Below, in pieces: positions 42,286 to 50,420 of a stretch of 64,000 nucleotides of DNA; the first letter of the stretch is position 1; every line of letters begins with the position of its first letter. The notes under the pieces were generated by a model, which saw only the letters and a program-made list of their open reading frames with translations, was not told the origin of the DNA and made no database searches. Origin of the DNA: Runella limosa DSM 17973 (GTDB lineage Bacteria > Bacteroidota > Bacteroidia > Cytophagales > Spirosomataceae); the NCBI RefSeq assembly GCF_000482465.1, contig NZ_KI519420.1:62001-126000 (forward strand), given 5' to 3'. The position numbers were made by a program, and so were the translations under genes.

Positions 42286-42293
42286 TACTTTTG
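42286..42293 (+). promoter_or_regulatory. Candidate Bacteroidota -7 box
   Basis: TACTTTTG fits the TAnnTTTG -7 consensus and lies 40 bp before the ATG of the 136-aa secreted protein. A partial -33 element (TTCTG at 42262) is about 20 bp upstream. This would start a transcription unit separate from the permease array. Confidence 0.4.
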
Positions 42294-42333
42294 CTCACAT
42301 CAAAAAGTAAACACCTAAAAACAACCACTTAAA

Positions 42334-42744
42334 ATGAAAACACTACAACGAATGATGAGCGTGGCCTGCCTCGTGGGAGCAGCGTTGGTGGGGCACGCTC
42401 AATCAAAATTTTCCAATTGTTCGGCTGTTTTTATTGATAATAGACCAGTCGTGAATGACTACTCGCCTACGGGAAAATGTTCCTTGACGCAAGATGCGCA
42501 GGGGACGCTTTCGGTGGCTGAAGCGACCTACGAAAATAACCAGTGGCACCAAACCTCAGCGATTGACTTCATGGTGGCGATTCGGGACAAAAACAGCAAA
42601 ACGTTGACGATGTTCTCGAAGGAGGTGTACCAAAAAGTGGACATCAAAAACGTGCTTTCAAAATGCAATAAAGGAGACGCAATCGTGCTATTGACGTTAA
42701 AAGACTCCTACGCACTCCCTCACAACGAAATCGTAATTCACTAA
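42334..42744 (+). CDS. Small secreted hypothetical protein
   Basis: 136 aa. The signal peptide (about residues 1-22, ends VGHA-Q) is followed by a compact domain with alternating strands and a pair of cysteines early in the mature part (NCS, GKCS) plus one near the end (SKCNKGD). The ending KGDAIVLLTLKDS vaguely resembles RFGDALVVETVGN in the next gene, so the two may be distant paralogues. The family is not recognised. It is probably periplasmic or cell-surface. It shares strand and close spacing (21 bp) with the next gene. Confidence 0.7.
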   Translation: MKTLQRMMSVACLVGAALVGHAQSKFSNCSAVFIDNRPVVNDYSPTGKCSLTQDAQGTLSVAEATYENNQWHQTSAIDFMVAIRDKNSKTLTMFSKEVYQKVDIKNVLSKCNKGDAIVLLTLKDSYALPHNEIVIH

Positions 42745-42765
42745 CTAACAAACTTTTTTACAATC

Positions 42766-43218
42766 ATGAAAACGCTATCATTTATTGGACTTGCTGTGCT
42801 CGGTATTCTTGTTTTCGTAGCGGCAACTACCGCTGTTCCAACCGCTAATTCGACCAACGACGCTAAAATGGCCGTGGCATTGCTCTTAGACGGCCAACCA
42901 CTGAACCAAACGGAGCTATCGACCGTCAGCAGTGGCGTTTTGACCGTAAATTCTTTAGAGTCAGATTCAAAAATGCCTTTTCGTATTTATCTAAAACGCG
43001 GTGACCAAAAACTGAGTTTTGGAGGACAAACCAACGGAAAAGAGCAATACGAAGCTGAAATTGGTTTTTTGGTGTCGCGGGCACGTTTTGGTGACGCGTT
43101 GGTGGTAGAAACCGTGGGAAATGCGGCCGAAAATCAAAAACCTAAAGTGGTATTTACCAAATACCTTTTCCCCCTTAATTTTAAGAAAGTGACGGCTCAA
43201 AATGGCGACGGCTGTTAA
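42766..43218 (+). CDS. Small secreted hypothetical protein
   Basis: 150 aa. A hydrophobic N-terminus (about residues 4-23) acts as a signal peptide or anchor. The rest is strand-rich, with LLLDGQPLNQTELSTVSSG, and ends in NGDGC with a single terminal Cys. No known motif was recognised. It starts 21 bp after the previous gene, and the next gene (a propeller lipoprotein) begins 3 bp after its stop, so all three are probably co-transcribed. A role with the propeller proteins is a positional guess. Confidence 0.68.
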   Translation: MKTLSFIGLAVLGILVFVAATTAVPTANSTNDAKMAVALLLDGQPLNQTELSTVSSGVLTVNSLESDSKMPFRIYLKRGDQKLSFGGQTNGKEQYEAEIGFLVSRARFGDALVVETVGNAAENQKPKVVFTKYLFPLNFKKVTAQNGDGC

Positions 43219-43221
43219 GTA

Positions 43222-44403
43222 ATGAAGATGCACTGCTTACCTGCTTCCGTGTATCTCCTGCTGTCAGTTTCCCTATTTTTTGTCTCTTGTAACGGACAAA
43301 ATAACAACTCCCGTAATATAAGGGAGGGCACAGTCGCGCAGCCACCTGTCTCAAAATCAGTAACCAACAACGCCGTTCTGGGCGGAAATATGGCTGCTGA
43401 GATAGACGATAACATACGCAGTATTTTTCAGGATAAAACGGGTGTCTATTGGTTTGGCACGAATGCCGCAGGAGTGTATCGGTACGATCCGAAACAGGCC
43501 ATTGGAAAAAGACTGATTCAATTTACCGAGAAAGATGGGTTAGCCAATAATCAAGTTCAATCCATTCAGGAAGATAACGCTGGAAATATTTGGTTTGGCA
43601 CGGGCGGGTTCGGAGTAAGTCGTTATGAGCCTGGGCGGGCAGTTGGGCAGACTTTCACCACGTTTACAACTGAAAAAAGTGCGCAATTAAGCAGCAATTC
43701 AGCCGAAGAGTGGAAAAGCGATCCAAACGATTTGTGGTTTTATGCAGGAGGAGGCGTGTATCGCTACGATGGCAACAAGCTGGCTTATTTGCCCTTCCCA
43801 AAGCCTGATTTTGATTCCAAGTATTCACCCAATCCGCCTGACCGCTTGAGCCGTTATGCCGTTTACAGTATTTTAAAAGATAAAAAAGGCTGTCTGTGGT
43901 TTGGGACACAAGCAACGGGCGTATGTCGCTTCGATCCCAAACCGACAGCTGGAAAAACGTTTACATGGTTTACGGAAAAAGGATTGGCGGGGCCAGCTGT
44001 TCTTGGCCTGTTTGAAGATAAAAATGGCCACATTTGGTTTGGTAACAATGGCGCAGGTTTATTTCGCTACGATGGACAATCCCTCACCAACTTTACCGAA
44101 GAAAAAGGGCTGGGCAACAAAGAATTCAGGGCATCGGGTAAGTCGAATCCTGGGAGTTTAGCCCGTATTTATGCCATAAATGAAGACAATAAAGGTGTGC
44201 TTTGGATAGGCACGGTGGACGCTGGTGTTTGGCGATATGATGGAAACAACTTAACGAATTATACCAAAAACGTCGGGCTGACAGATAATGCTGTCAACAC
44301 TGTGTATAAAGACCAAAAAGGAGAGCTCTGGTTTGGTACAGACGGAAATGGCGTGTGTAAATTCAATGGCTTTTCCTTTACCAAGTTTGTTGACAAACAG
44401 TAA
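43222..44403 (+). CDS. Stand-alone seven-blade regulator-propeller lipoprotein 1
   Basis: 393 aa. The signal ends FVSC-NGQ, a plausible lipobox. The mature part contains seven Reg_prop-type blades of the form [SA]I-x-[ED]D-x-x-G-x-[IL]WFGT-x-x-x-GV-x-R[YF]D; the third blade is degenerate. Seven blades make one complete beta-propeller. In known hybrid two-component sensors such propellers are fused through a Y_Y_Y domain to a membrane histidine kinase, but here there is no Y_Y_Y domain, no TM after the signal and no kinase. The protein probably binds a ligand or partner in the periplasm or on the surface. Three more propellers follow within 5 kb. Confidence 0.85.
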   Translation: MKMHCLPASVYLLLSVSLFFVSCNGQNNNSRNIREGTVAQPPVSKSVTNNAVLGGNMAAEIDDNIRSIFQDKTGVYWFGTNAAGVYRYDPKQAIGKRLIQFTEKDGLANNQVQSIQEDNAGNIWFGTGGFGVSRYEPGRAVGQTFTTFTTEKSAQLSSNSAEEWKSDPNDLWFYAGGGVYRYDGNKLAYLPFPKPDFDSKYSPNPPDRLSRYAVYSILKDKKGCLWFGTQATGVCRFDPKPTAGKTFTWFTEKGLAGPAVLGLFEDKNGHIWFGNNGAGLFRYDGQSLTNFTEEKGLGNKEFRASGKSNPGSLARIYAINEDNKGVLWIGTVDAGVWRYDGNNLTNYTKNVGLTDNAVNTVYKDQKGELWFGTDGNGVCKFNGFSFTKFVDKQ

Positions 44404-44462
44404 GTTGCGGCGTTTTGCCAAAAGAAACATAGCGAGAATCCGAAGTATTAATAACACATTAT

Positions 44463-45089
44463 ATGATAAAACAGCGCATTCTTACGCTACTTGTTACCTT
44501 GTTTTTTACTCTGGCAGGCATTGCCCAATCCACTGGCACTTTTACCGACTCACGCGATGGGCAAACGTATAAAACGTTCAGCTTTAAAAATGCTTTGACT
44601 GACACCACGGTTACTTGGATGGCCCAAAACCTGAACTACAAAGTGCAGGGGAGCTACGCTTATGATGACAAAGAGAGCAATCGAAAAGAGCTTGGCTTGC
44701 TTTACATCTGGGAAGCAGCGAAAAAAGCCTGCCCCAGCGGTTGGCATTTAGCAACGGATAGCGAATGGTCTATGCTCGTGACTAAATTTGGCGGAACCGA
44801 CAAGGCTGGCGAAGCCCTGAAAAGCGTTAGTGGCTGGGCTGAAGACGGCAACGGTACTAACAGCAGTGGGTTTAATGGGCTTCCTGGAGGTATTCGCAGA
44901 AATAATCTTTATGAGGTGATGAGTGTGATGGGTTTCTGGTGGACGTCCACACCCACGGATGAGGAGGGTAAAGCCTGGGGATGGAACTTCAGCTATGGTG
45001 GCCCTGGGGAAAAACCACTTAAAACAAAAGCGTTCCGCTTCCCTAGCTCTGTTTCTTACGCAGAATCTGTACGTTGTGTCCGGGATTGA
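44463..45089 (+). CDS. Secreted FISUMP-domain protein
   Basis: 208 aa. The signal peptide ends AGIA-Q. The mature protein matches the Fibrobacter succinogenes major paralogous (FISUMP) domain: TFTDSRDGQTYKT at its start, WMAQNLNY, the YIWEAAKKACPSGWHLATDSEW core, and a C-terminal SVRCVRD. These proteins are exported and often lie on the cell surface; their biochemical role is not settled. It sits between two propeller lipoproteins on the same strand, 59 bp after one and about 120 bp before the next. Confidence 0.85.
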   Translation: MIKQRILTLLVTLFFTLAGIAQSTGTFTDSRDGQTYKTFSFKNALTDTTVTWMAQNLNYKVQGSYAYDDKESNRKELGLLYIWEAAKKACPSGWHLATDSEWSMLVTKFGGTDKAGEALKSVSGWAEDGNGTNSSGFNGLPGGIRRNNLYEVMSVMGFWWTSTPTDEEGKAWGWNFSYGGPGEKPLKTKAFRFPSSVSYAESVRCVRD

Positions 45090-45208
45090 TTTATCTATTG
45101 AATGCAGCGGGTCAGAAATAATATGAATCGTTGAGTTTAAAATCATTTGTCAATTATCATTAATCAGTATTATTTCTATTGTGCGTCCTACTAAAAGACA
45201 CCTTTACA

Positions 45209-46315
45209 ATGAAAGTAAAATCAGATAGACAAAACCTGTTTGTTCTTGGCTGGACAGTTTTGATTATAGTAATAAACTCTTGCAATAGTCAAAGTCAATC
45301 AACTAAGGAAAATCAGATTGTTCATTCTCAAATTGACACCACACGGTTGAAATACACGAAAGGAGTTCGTTCAATTTTAGAAGACAGCAAAGGAAATATT
45401 TGGTTTGGCAGTCATAACGAAGGTGTGTGTATGCTCAAGAATGGTCGTTTGCACTATTTTACAACCCAAAACGGATTGAGTGACAATCAGGTGAGAAGCA
45501 TTTATGAAGATAAAAATGGTATCATCTGGTTTGAGTGTGGAATTGGGTTAAGTAGATATGATGGGCAAAAAATGACCGTTTACAATGAAAGAAAGTATGA
45601 TTCAAAAAACGGGTGGAAATTAACGGATAATGACCTTTGGTTTAAAGGGGATGAAACTGCCGGTTACAATAAACTTGAAGGTGGGCCAGGCGTGTATCAA
45701 TATGATGGAAAAAATCTCTATTACCGCACCTTCCCCATAAAACCAAAATTAGGAGAGGAAAACGCCTATTCAGTTTCAACCCCTTTTGTCAGAAGTAAAA
45801 ATGGAACGGTTTGGTTTGGAACCTATAATGCCTTGATTGGGCATGATGGTAAGCAATTTAAAATATATACCGATGACTCATTAGGATTGAATGGCCCCCC
45901 AACCGAATCTCTGCATATTCGGTGCATAATGGAAGACAGCAAAGGTAATTTATGGATTGGAAACAATAGCGGTGGCAGTCCAATTGGGGGCATCGGGGTA
46001 TTAAAATATGATGGCAAAAAATTTATCCATTTTACCAAACAACATCAATTACGAAAAGAAGATACCAAAGGTAATTCCCTGGATAGGGTTTTTTCGATAG
46101 GTGAGGACAGTTTGGGTAACATTTGGTTTGGAACAGTAGCGTCAGGTGTGTGGCGGTATGACGGGCATACCATGAAAAATTTTACCCAAAAAGATGGCCT
46201 CGATGGTGACTTTACTTGGATTATTTACAAAAGCAAAGCGGGTGAATTGTGGTTTGGTGGAGGCCCCAATGGTGTGTATCGTTTCAATGGCAAGGCTTTT
46301 GAACGAAAATATTAA
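45209..46315 (+). CDS. Stand-alone seven-blade regulator-propeller lipoprotein 2
   Basis: 368 aa from the ATG at 45209. An in-frame TTG ten codons upstream is less likely because the ATG gives a proper signal (LFVLGWTVLIIVINSC) with Cys as the lipidated residue. Seven blades can be counted (EDSKGNIWFGS, EDKNGIIWFEC, a degenerate one near NDLWFKG, SKNGTVWFGT, EDSKGNLWIGN, EDSLGNIWFGT, SKAGELWFGG). As with its neighbours, no kinase or Y_Y_Y domain follows. The DNA is visibly AT-rich compared with the permease array, possibly a sign of separate origin. Confidence 0.85.
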   Translation: MKVKSDRQNLFVLGWTVLIIVINSCNSQSQSTKENQIVHSQIDTTRLKYTKGVRSILEDSKGNIWFGSHNEGVCMLKNGRLHYFTTQNGLSDNQVRSIYEDKNGIIWFECGIGLSRYDGQKMTVYNERKYDSKNGWKLTDNDLWFKGDETAGYNKLEGGPGVYQYDGKNLYYRTFPIKPKLGEENAYSVSTPFVRSKNGTVWFGTYNALIGHDGKQFKIYTDDSLGLNGPPTESLHIRCIMEDSKGNLWIGNNSGGSPIGGIGVLKYDGKKFIHFTKQHQLRKEDTKGNSLDRVFSIGEDSLGNIWFGTVASGVWRYDGHTMKNFTQKDGLDGDFTWIIYKSKAGELWFGGGPNGVYRFNGKAFERKY

Positions 46316-46359
46316 CTAAAAGCCAAAAATATATATTGCTAGGCAGCTTTCTTTAACTA

Positions 46360-46438
46360 TTACCCGCTGATTAATGACCATACAAAGCCCTTTTCAGCGA
46401 GAATCAGCGTTTGTAATTCTGCGGCTTTCTGCGGGTAA
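46360..46438. repeat. Inverted repeat in the gap between propeller genes
   Basis: TTACCCGC (46360-46367) and GCGGGTAA (46431-46438) are complementary and enclose a stretch with repeated ATCAGCG/TCAGCG words. This 196-bp gap holds no gene. It resembles a dispersed intergenic repeat remnant and not a terminator. Confidence 0.35.
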
Positions 46439-46511
46439 AAAATAAAATTAGAAAAAAATAGTGCCCATTTTAACATCACTGCTCCTTATCCTTTAAGAAA
46501 AGGTCAAAAAA

Positions 46512-47636
46512 ATGATGAAATACCTGTCTATTTATGCACTGGTCCTTGTGGTTATTTTTTGTACATCTTGCAGCGGACAAGAAAAAACAAACACATCCAA
46601 AGGCTCCAATACGCCCAAACCAAGCCCGAAAGTCATAAAAAACTTTAAGTCTGTTGGGTTGGCACCCGATTTTGACACGACGCTAGTCAGTCAATACATC
46701 CGAAGTATTTTTCAGGATTCGAAAGGAAATTTGTGGTTTGGTACCATAGGCGAAGGGGTCGTTCGGTACGATGAAAAAACCTTGACCTATTTTTCCTATT
46801 CTGACGGTTTCTATAACCAAACTGTTTATGCCATCAATGAAGATAAAGAGGGTAACATGTGGTTTGGCACAGATCAAGGCGTGTATATGTATGATCCCAG
46901 ACGGGCAGTCGGAAAAAGGTTTAAAAATTATAACCAAAAAGATGGTCTGGCCTATGTTGATATAACTCGTAAAGGTATTCTTGTTGACAAATCGGGTACT
47001 GTTTGGGTAGGAACACGCGGCGGCGTTTACCGCTACGACCCTGTGGCAGATAGCGAAGGCCGAAAAAGTTTTTCCCTATTTAAAGAACTTGGCACGGTCA
47101 ATATTGCGGGCATTATGGAAGATAAAAATGGAAACATCTGGTTTGCGTCTTCTAATCAAGGGGTCTTTCGCTATGATCCTGAACAGAAAGGTGATAATGC
47201 CATGAGCCATTTGGCAGAAAAAGAATTATTGGGAGAGAACTACGCGGGTGGGATTGCCCAAGACAAAGCAGGCAATATGTGGTTTACCATGAAAAACGGC
47301 ATTTGCAAGTTTGAGCCCAGACAGGCAGTTGGCCAAGCCTTTACCGAATATACACCCCAAGACGGCTTAGGCGGAACGGATTTTTGGGGAATACTCATAG
47401 AAAAATCGGGGATTATCTGGATTACCGCCCGAGGCGCTACTACGCGATTTGACCCCTCTATCCCCTTACCAAACCCAAAAGCATTTACCGTGTTTACCCC
47501 CGCTGACGGTTTAAATTGTTGCGTACAAAGTATGTTTCAGGATAAAGCAGGAAATGTATGGTGGGGTACGGGGCAAGGGCTCTATCGCTTTGATGGCCAA
47601 CGGTTTTATCAGGTAAAACAAAAAGGGCCTTGGTAA
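46512..47636 (+). CDS. Stand-alone seven-blade regulator-propeller lipoprotein 3
   Basis: 374 aa; the second Met (46515) is an equally good start. The lipobox CTSC-SGQE near residue 24 predicts a lipoprotein. The seven blades are QDSKGNLWFGT, EDKEGNMWFGT, DKSGTVWVGT, EDKNGNIWFAS, QDKAGNMWFTM, EKSGIIWITA and QDKAGNVWWGT. A threonine-, serine- and proline-rich linker of about 20 residues separates the lipid anchor from blade 1. The next propeller begins 35 bp downstream. Confidence 0.85.
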   Translation: MMKYLSIYALVLVVIFCTSCSGQEKTNTSKGSNTPKPSPKVIKNFKSVGLAPDFDTTLVSQYIRSIFQDSKGNLWFGTIGEGVVRYDEKTLTYFSYSDGFYNQTVYAINEDKEGNMWFGTDQGVYMYDPRRAVGKRFKNYNQKDGLAYVDITRKGILVDKSGTVWVGTRGGVYRYDPVADSEGRKSFSLFKELGTVNIAGIMEDKNGNIWFASSNQGVFRYDPEQKGDNAMSHLAEKELLGENYAGGIAQDKAGNMWFTMKNGICKFEPRQAVGQAFTEYTPQDGLGGTDFWGILIEKSGIIWITARGATTRFDPSIPLPNPKAFTVFTPADGLNCCVQSMFQDKAGNVWWGTGQGLYRFDGQRFYQVKQKGPW

Positions 47637-47671
47637 TATCGTATCAACAAAATTAGACAACACATTAAAAA

Positions 47672-48760
47672 ATGAAGCGAATACTATATGTATTTATGCT
47701 ATGGCAAGGATTGATTTTTTCTGGCTACGGGCAAGTGAAACCAAACTTACCCTCAGGTCAATTGAATCTAATTCATCCAAAAGGAAAAAACCTCGGTGAC
47801 AATGTTCATTGCAGTTTGCAAGACAGGAAGGGAAACCTCTGGTTTGCCACTACGGCCGATGGCGTTTATCGCTACGATAGTAAGGCTTTCGCCCATTTCA
47901 CAACCAAAGATGGACTGAACAGTAATGTGGTTGTTGCGCTATACGAAGACAAAAAAGGGAACATTTGGTTCGGAACTGATAAGGGCGTATCTCGTTTTGA
48001 CGGAAAATCCTTTACCTATATTCCAATAGCAACGGTCAATACTGGTTATATAGACCATTTTACCAATAAACCGGCCACTGCTGTTTTTGTAAACAGCATT
48101 TTGGAAGATAAAAATGGAAAATTTTGGTTCGGGGCAGAAAATGGCGTTTATCAGTATAATGGCAAAACATTTACTCGTTTTTCAGACGACCCAACAATAA
48201 CCAATCCCAACAAACTTGACCCTAAATTGGTACTGTGCATGATTGAGGATAAAAAAGGGAATATTTGGTTTACGACCAGGGCTGAAGGTATTTATCGTTT
48301 TGATGGCAAAACATTATTCAATTATAGACCCAATAACGAAGACTGGTTTCGTGGACTTTTAGAAGATAAAGACGGGAACATTTGGGTGGGCAGAAGATAC
48401 AGGGGAGTTTGCCGTTATGATGGAAAAGCGTTTACGAATGTATTACAAAACGGCCTGTTTGATTCATGTACGGTGATTGCAATGACGTTGGACAAATCAG
48501 GAAATATTTGGTTTGCTACCGAAGCAGGCGAGGTGTCAAAACGAGAAACTGACGGAGGCGTTTGGCGTTTTGATCCCAAACGAGAAGTTGGAAAAAATTT
48601 TGAGAACATATCCAGGAAAGATGATTTGAGAAATCACGCTACTTGGTGTGTTTTAGAGGATACATCAGGCAATTTTTGGATAGGTACGAGAAACACTGAC
48701 TTGTACCGATATAACCCCAGACAGGCAGTTGGTCAACGTTTTACCCGTTTTTCAGAATAA
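47672..48760 (+). CDS. Stand-alone seven-blade regulator-propeller protein 4
   Basis: 362 aa. Unlike its three neighbours it has an ordinary signal peptide (MLWQGLIFSGYG-Q) and no lipobox Cys, so it is probably a soluble periplasmic or secreted protein. The seven blades are QDRKGNLWFAT, EDKKGNIWFGT, EDKNGKFWFGA, EDKKGNIWFTT, EDKDGNIWVGR, LDKSGNIWFAT and EDTSGNFWIGT. Its TAA stop abuts the ATG of the YceI-like gene with no gap, which indicates tight coupling. No output domain is attached. Confidence 0.85.
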   Translation: MKRILYVFMLWQGLIFSGYGQVKPNLPSGQLNLIHPKGKNLGDNVHCSLQDRKGNLWFATTADGVYRYDSKAFAHFTTKDGLNSNVVVALYEDKKGNIWFGTDKGVSRFDGKSFTYIPIATVNTGYIDHFTNKPATAVFVNSILEDKNGKFWFGAENGVYQYNGKTFTRFSDDPTITNPNKLDPKLVLCMIEDKKGNIWFTTRAEGIYRFDGKTLFNYRPNNEDWFRGLLEDKDGNIWVGRRYRGVCRYDGKAFTNVLQNGLFDSCTVIAMTLDKSGNIWFATEAGEVSKRETDGGVWRFDPKREVGKNFENISRKDDLRNHATWCVLEDTSGNFWIGTRNTDLYRYNPRQAVGQRFTRFSE

Positions 48761-49357
48761 ATGAAAAAACTATTAATTATAGCCTTATTCTTCCATTTTT
48801 CTGCCTATTCGCAGGGAAAAGCAGAATTATCCCTCAAAGAAAGTACGATTTTTTGGAGAGGAACACATGCCATTGGGAATAGTGGACACGAAGGAACATT
48901 ACGGTTTTCGTCAGGAATGTTGACCCAATCTGCCGATGGAAAAATAACAGGCGGCAGTTTTGTCATCGACATGAATTCCATAAAAAACACCGATGAAGAA
49001 GATGAAAAAGGACGAAAAAATATAGAAGAGCACCTGAAATCGAATGATTTTTTTGATGTCAAGAAATTCCCTACAGCCACTTTTACCATTGTTAAAATTG
49101 CCCCCACGATGCTTCCCAATAAATATGCCGTAACGGGTGATTTATTGATGAAAGGGATAAGTAATCGAATTGTTTTTACAGCCCTCATCAACCAAAATAA
49201 AGAGGCAATTTCCGTAAAAGCTGACCATACACTTATTCGTACCCTGTGGGGGATTACCTACAAATCTCAGAGCGCGTTTGATTTTGGCAATCTCAAAAAT
49301 GATTTGATTGCGAATGCCGTTCCCATTAAAATGGAGTTGTTGTTCCGAAAGAAATGA
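48761..49357 (+). CDS. YceI-like periplasmic protein
   Basis: 198 aa. The signal peptide ends SAYS-Q. The mature protein has the YceI lipocalin-like layout: WRGTHAIGNSGHEGTLRF near the start, a strand with GGSFVIDMNSIKNTD, then HLKSNDFFDVKKFPTATF, and GDLLMKGISNRIVFTA. YceI proteins bind long lipid-like or polyisoprenoid molecules in the periplasm. The gene is fused back to back with propeller 4 (zero gap) and precedes a membrane-bound regulator by 53 bp. A lipid or quinone link to the sensors is inferred only. Confidence 0.88.
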   Translation: MKKLLIIALFFHFSAYSQGKAELSLKESTIFWRGTHAIGNSGHEGTLRFSSGMLTQSADGKITGGSFVIDMNSIKNTDEEDEKGRKNIEEHLKSNDFFDVKKFPTATFTIVKIAPTMLPNKYAVTGDLLMKGISNRIVFTALINQNKEAISVKADHTLIRTLWGITYKSQSAFDFGNLKNDLIANAVPIKMELLFRKK

Positions 49358-49410
49358 TACGCTAGTAACAGAACTATTAAGCTATTTCTACTAAATTTGA
49401 TACAGAACTT

Positions 49411-50334
49411 ATGGAAATCATGACGGGGAAATTGGCAATTGGAGCTTCATTGTTGGTCATCAGCCTGCTGTTTGGTCAGTTGGCATGGATAAGCCCTGCC
49501 CCCGAGGAAACCAACCAACAACGCTTTGAAGAAAAAACCAATCTCGCGCTTCGCCGCACGGGACATCGTCTGCTGTTGGCAAGTGGCGATTCTACATCTC
49601 GTATTCCTGCGGTCAAAAAATTAGGGGCTAATTCGTATGTTATTCAGTTAAACAGACCGTTTGATTACGACAAATTACCTCCTTTGTTACAAGAATCGCT
49701 TGATATTCACGGTATTAAAAGCAATTATGATGTAGCAGTCGTGGACTGCAAAACCAATGAATTGCATTTGGGGTACAATTTTATGGATTACTCCAAAAGC
49801 AAGGAAGTCGCCTGTATTGGTCGTGAGCAACTGATGGGTTGTTATAATTTAAAAATAACATTTGCATCTTCTGCCAATCCTCCTAGCTCAACGAACCCCG
49901 TTTGGTGGACGCTAGGGCTGGGCTTGGTTTTAGTCGGTGTTTCGTACAGCGTATGGTCGCGAAAAAAAACAACGCTGCCGCCAACCACTGAAACACTTCA
50001 CGAACAGCCTATTGACAAGCCTGCCCGATTGGCTTTTGGAGCGTCGAGTATGGATTTAGAAAATCAACTGCTCTACACGGCCAACTCGCAGCATAACCTT
50101 ACCTATCGGGAGGCAAAATTGCTTCACTTGTTTATCAAAAACCAGAATCAACTTCTTGAACGCGAGTTTATTCTAAAATCGGTGTGGGAAGACGAGGGCA
50201 TTATTGTGGGGCGTAGTATCGATGTCTTTGTTTCGCGCCTGCGTAAATTGCTTCAGGAAGATACCTCCCTAAAAATTGTCGCTGTTCACGGTGTTGGCTA
50301 TCGACTCGAAGTCAAAGCAAATGAAGACCTTTGA
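49411..50334 (+). CDS. Membrane-anchored winged-helix regulator
   Basis: 307 aa. TM1 covers about residues 7-27, an extracytoplasmic domain about 28-162 with cysteines C113, C135 and C144, and TM2 about 165-182. The cytoplasmic C-terminal OmpR/PhoB-type winged helix is at about 215-303 (LTYREAKLLHLFIKN, SIDVFVSRLRKLL, VHGVGYRLE). There is no receiver domain or kinase. It therefore looks like a one-component transmembrane activator, functionally comparable to ToxR/CadC but with the DNA-binding domain at the C-terminus. It lies between the propeller/YceI genes and permease 14 and may control one or both. Confidence 0.85.
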   Translation: MEIMTGKLAIGASLLVISLLFGQLAWISPAPEETNQQRFEEKTNLALRRTGHRLLLASGDSTSRIPAVKKLGANSYVIQLNRPFDYDKLPPLLQESLDIHGIKSNYDVAVVDCKTNELHLGYNFMDYSKSKEVACIGREQLMGCYNLKITFASSANPPSSTNPVWWTLGLGLVLVGVSYSVWSRKKTTLPPTTETLHEQPIDKPARLAFGASSMDLENQLLYTANSQHNLTYREAKLLHLFIKNQNQLLEREFILKSVWEDEGIIVGRSIDVFVSRLRKLLQEDTSLKIVAVHGVGYRLEVKANEDL

Positions 50335-50420
50335 TTGTTTCAATCTTCTTTTTTCTACCATCAATTTTCTAAAAACACCCTTACAGCCAACAGTTAATCA
50401 ATAACCGTTTCCTACCACCT

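Noticed and set aside
42334-43218. GldM-like domain in the two small secreted proteins
   Set aside because: The resemblance (GDAIVL / GDALVV) is limited to a few residues and the rest does not align by eye.
43222-48760. Broken hybrid two-component sensors that lost their kinase
   Set aside because: Each gene has its own signal, exactly seven blades and a clean stop, and no kinase remnants lie between them, so intact stand-alone proteins are more likely.
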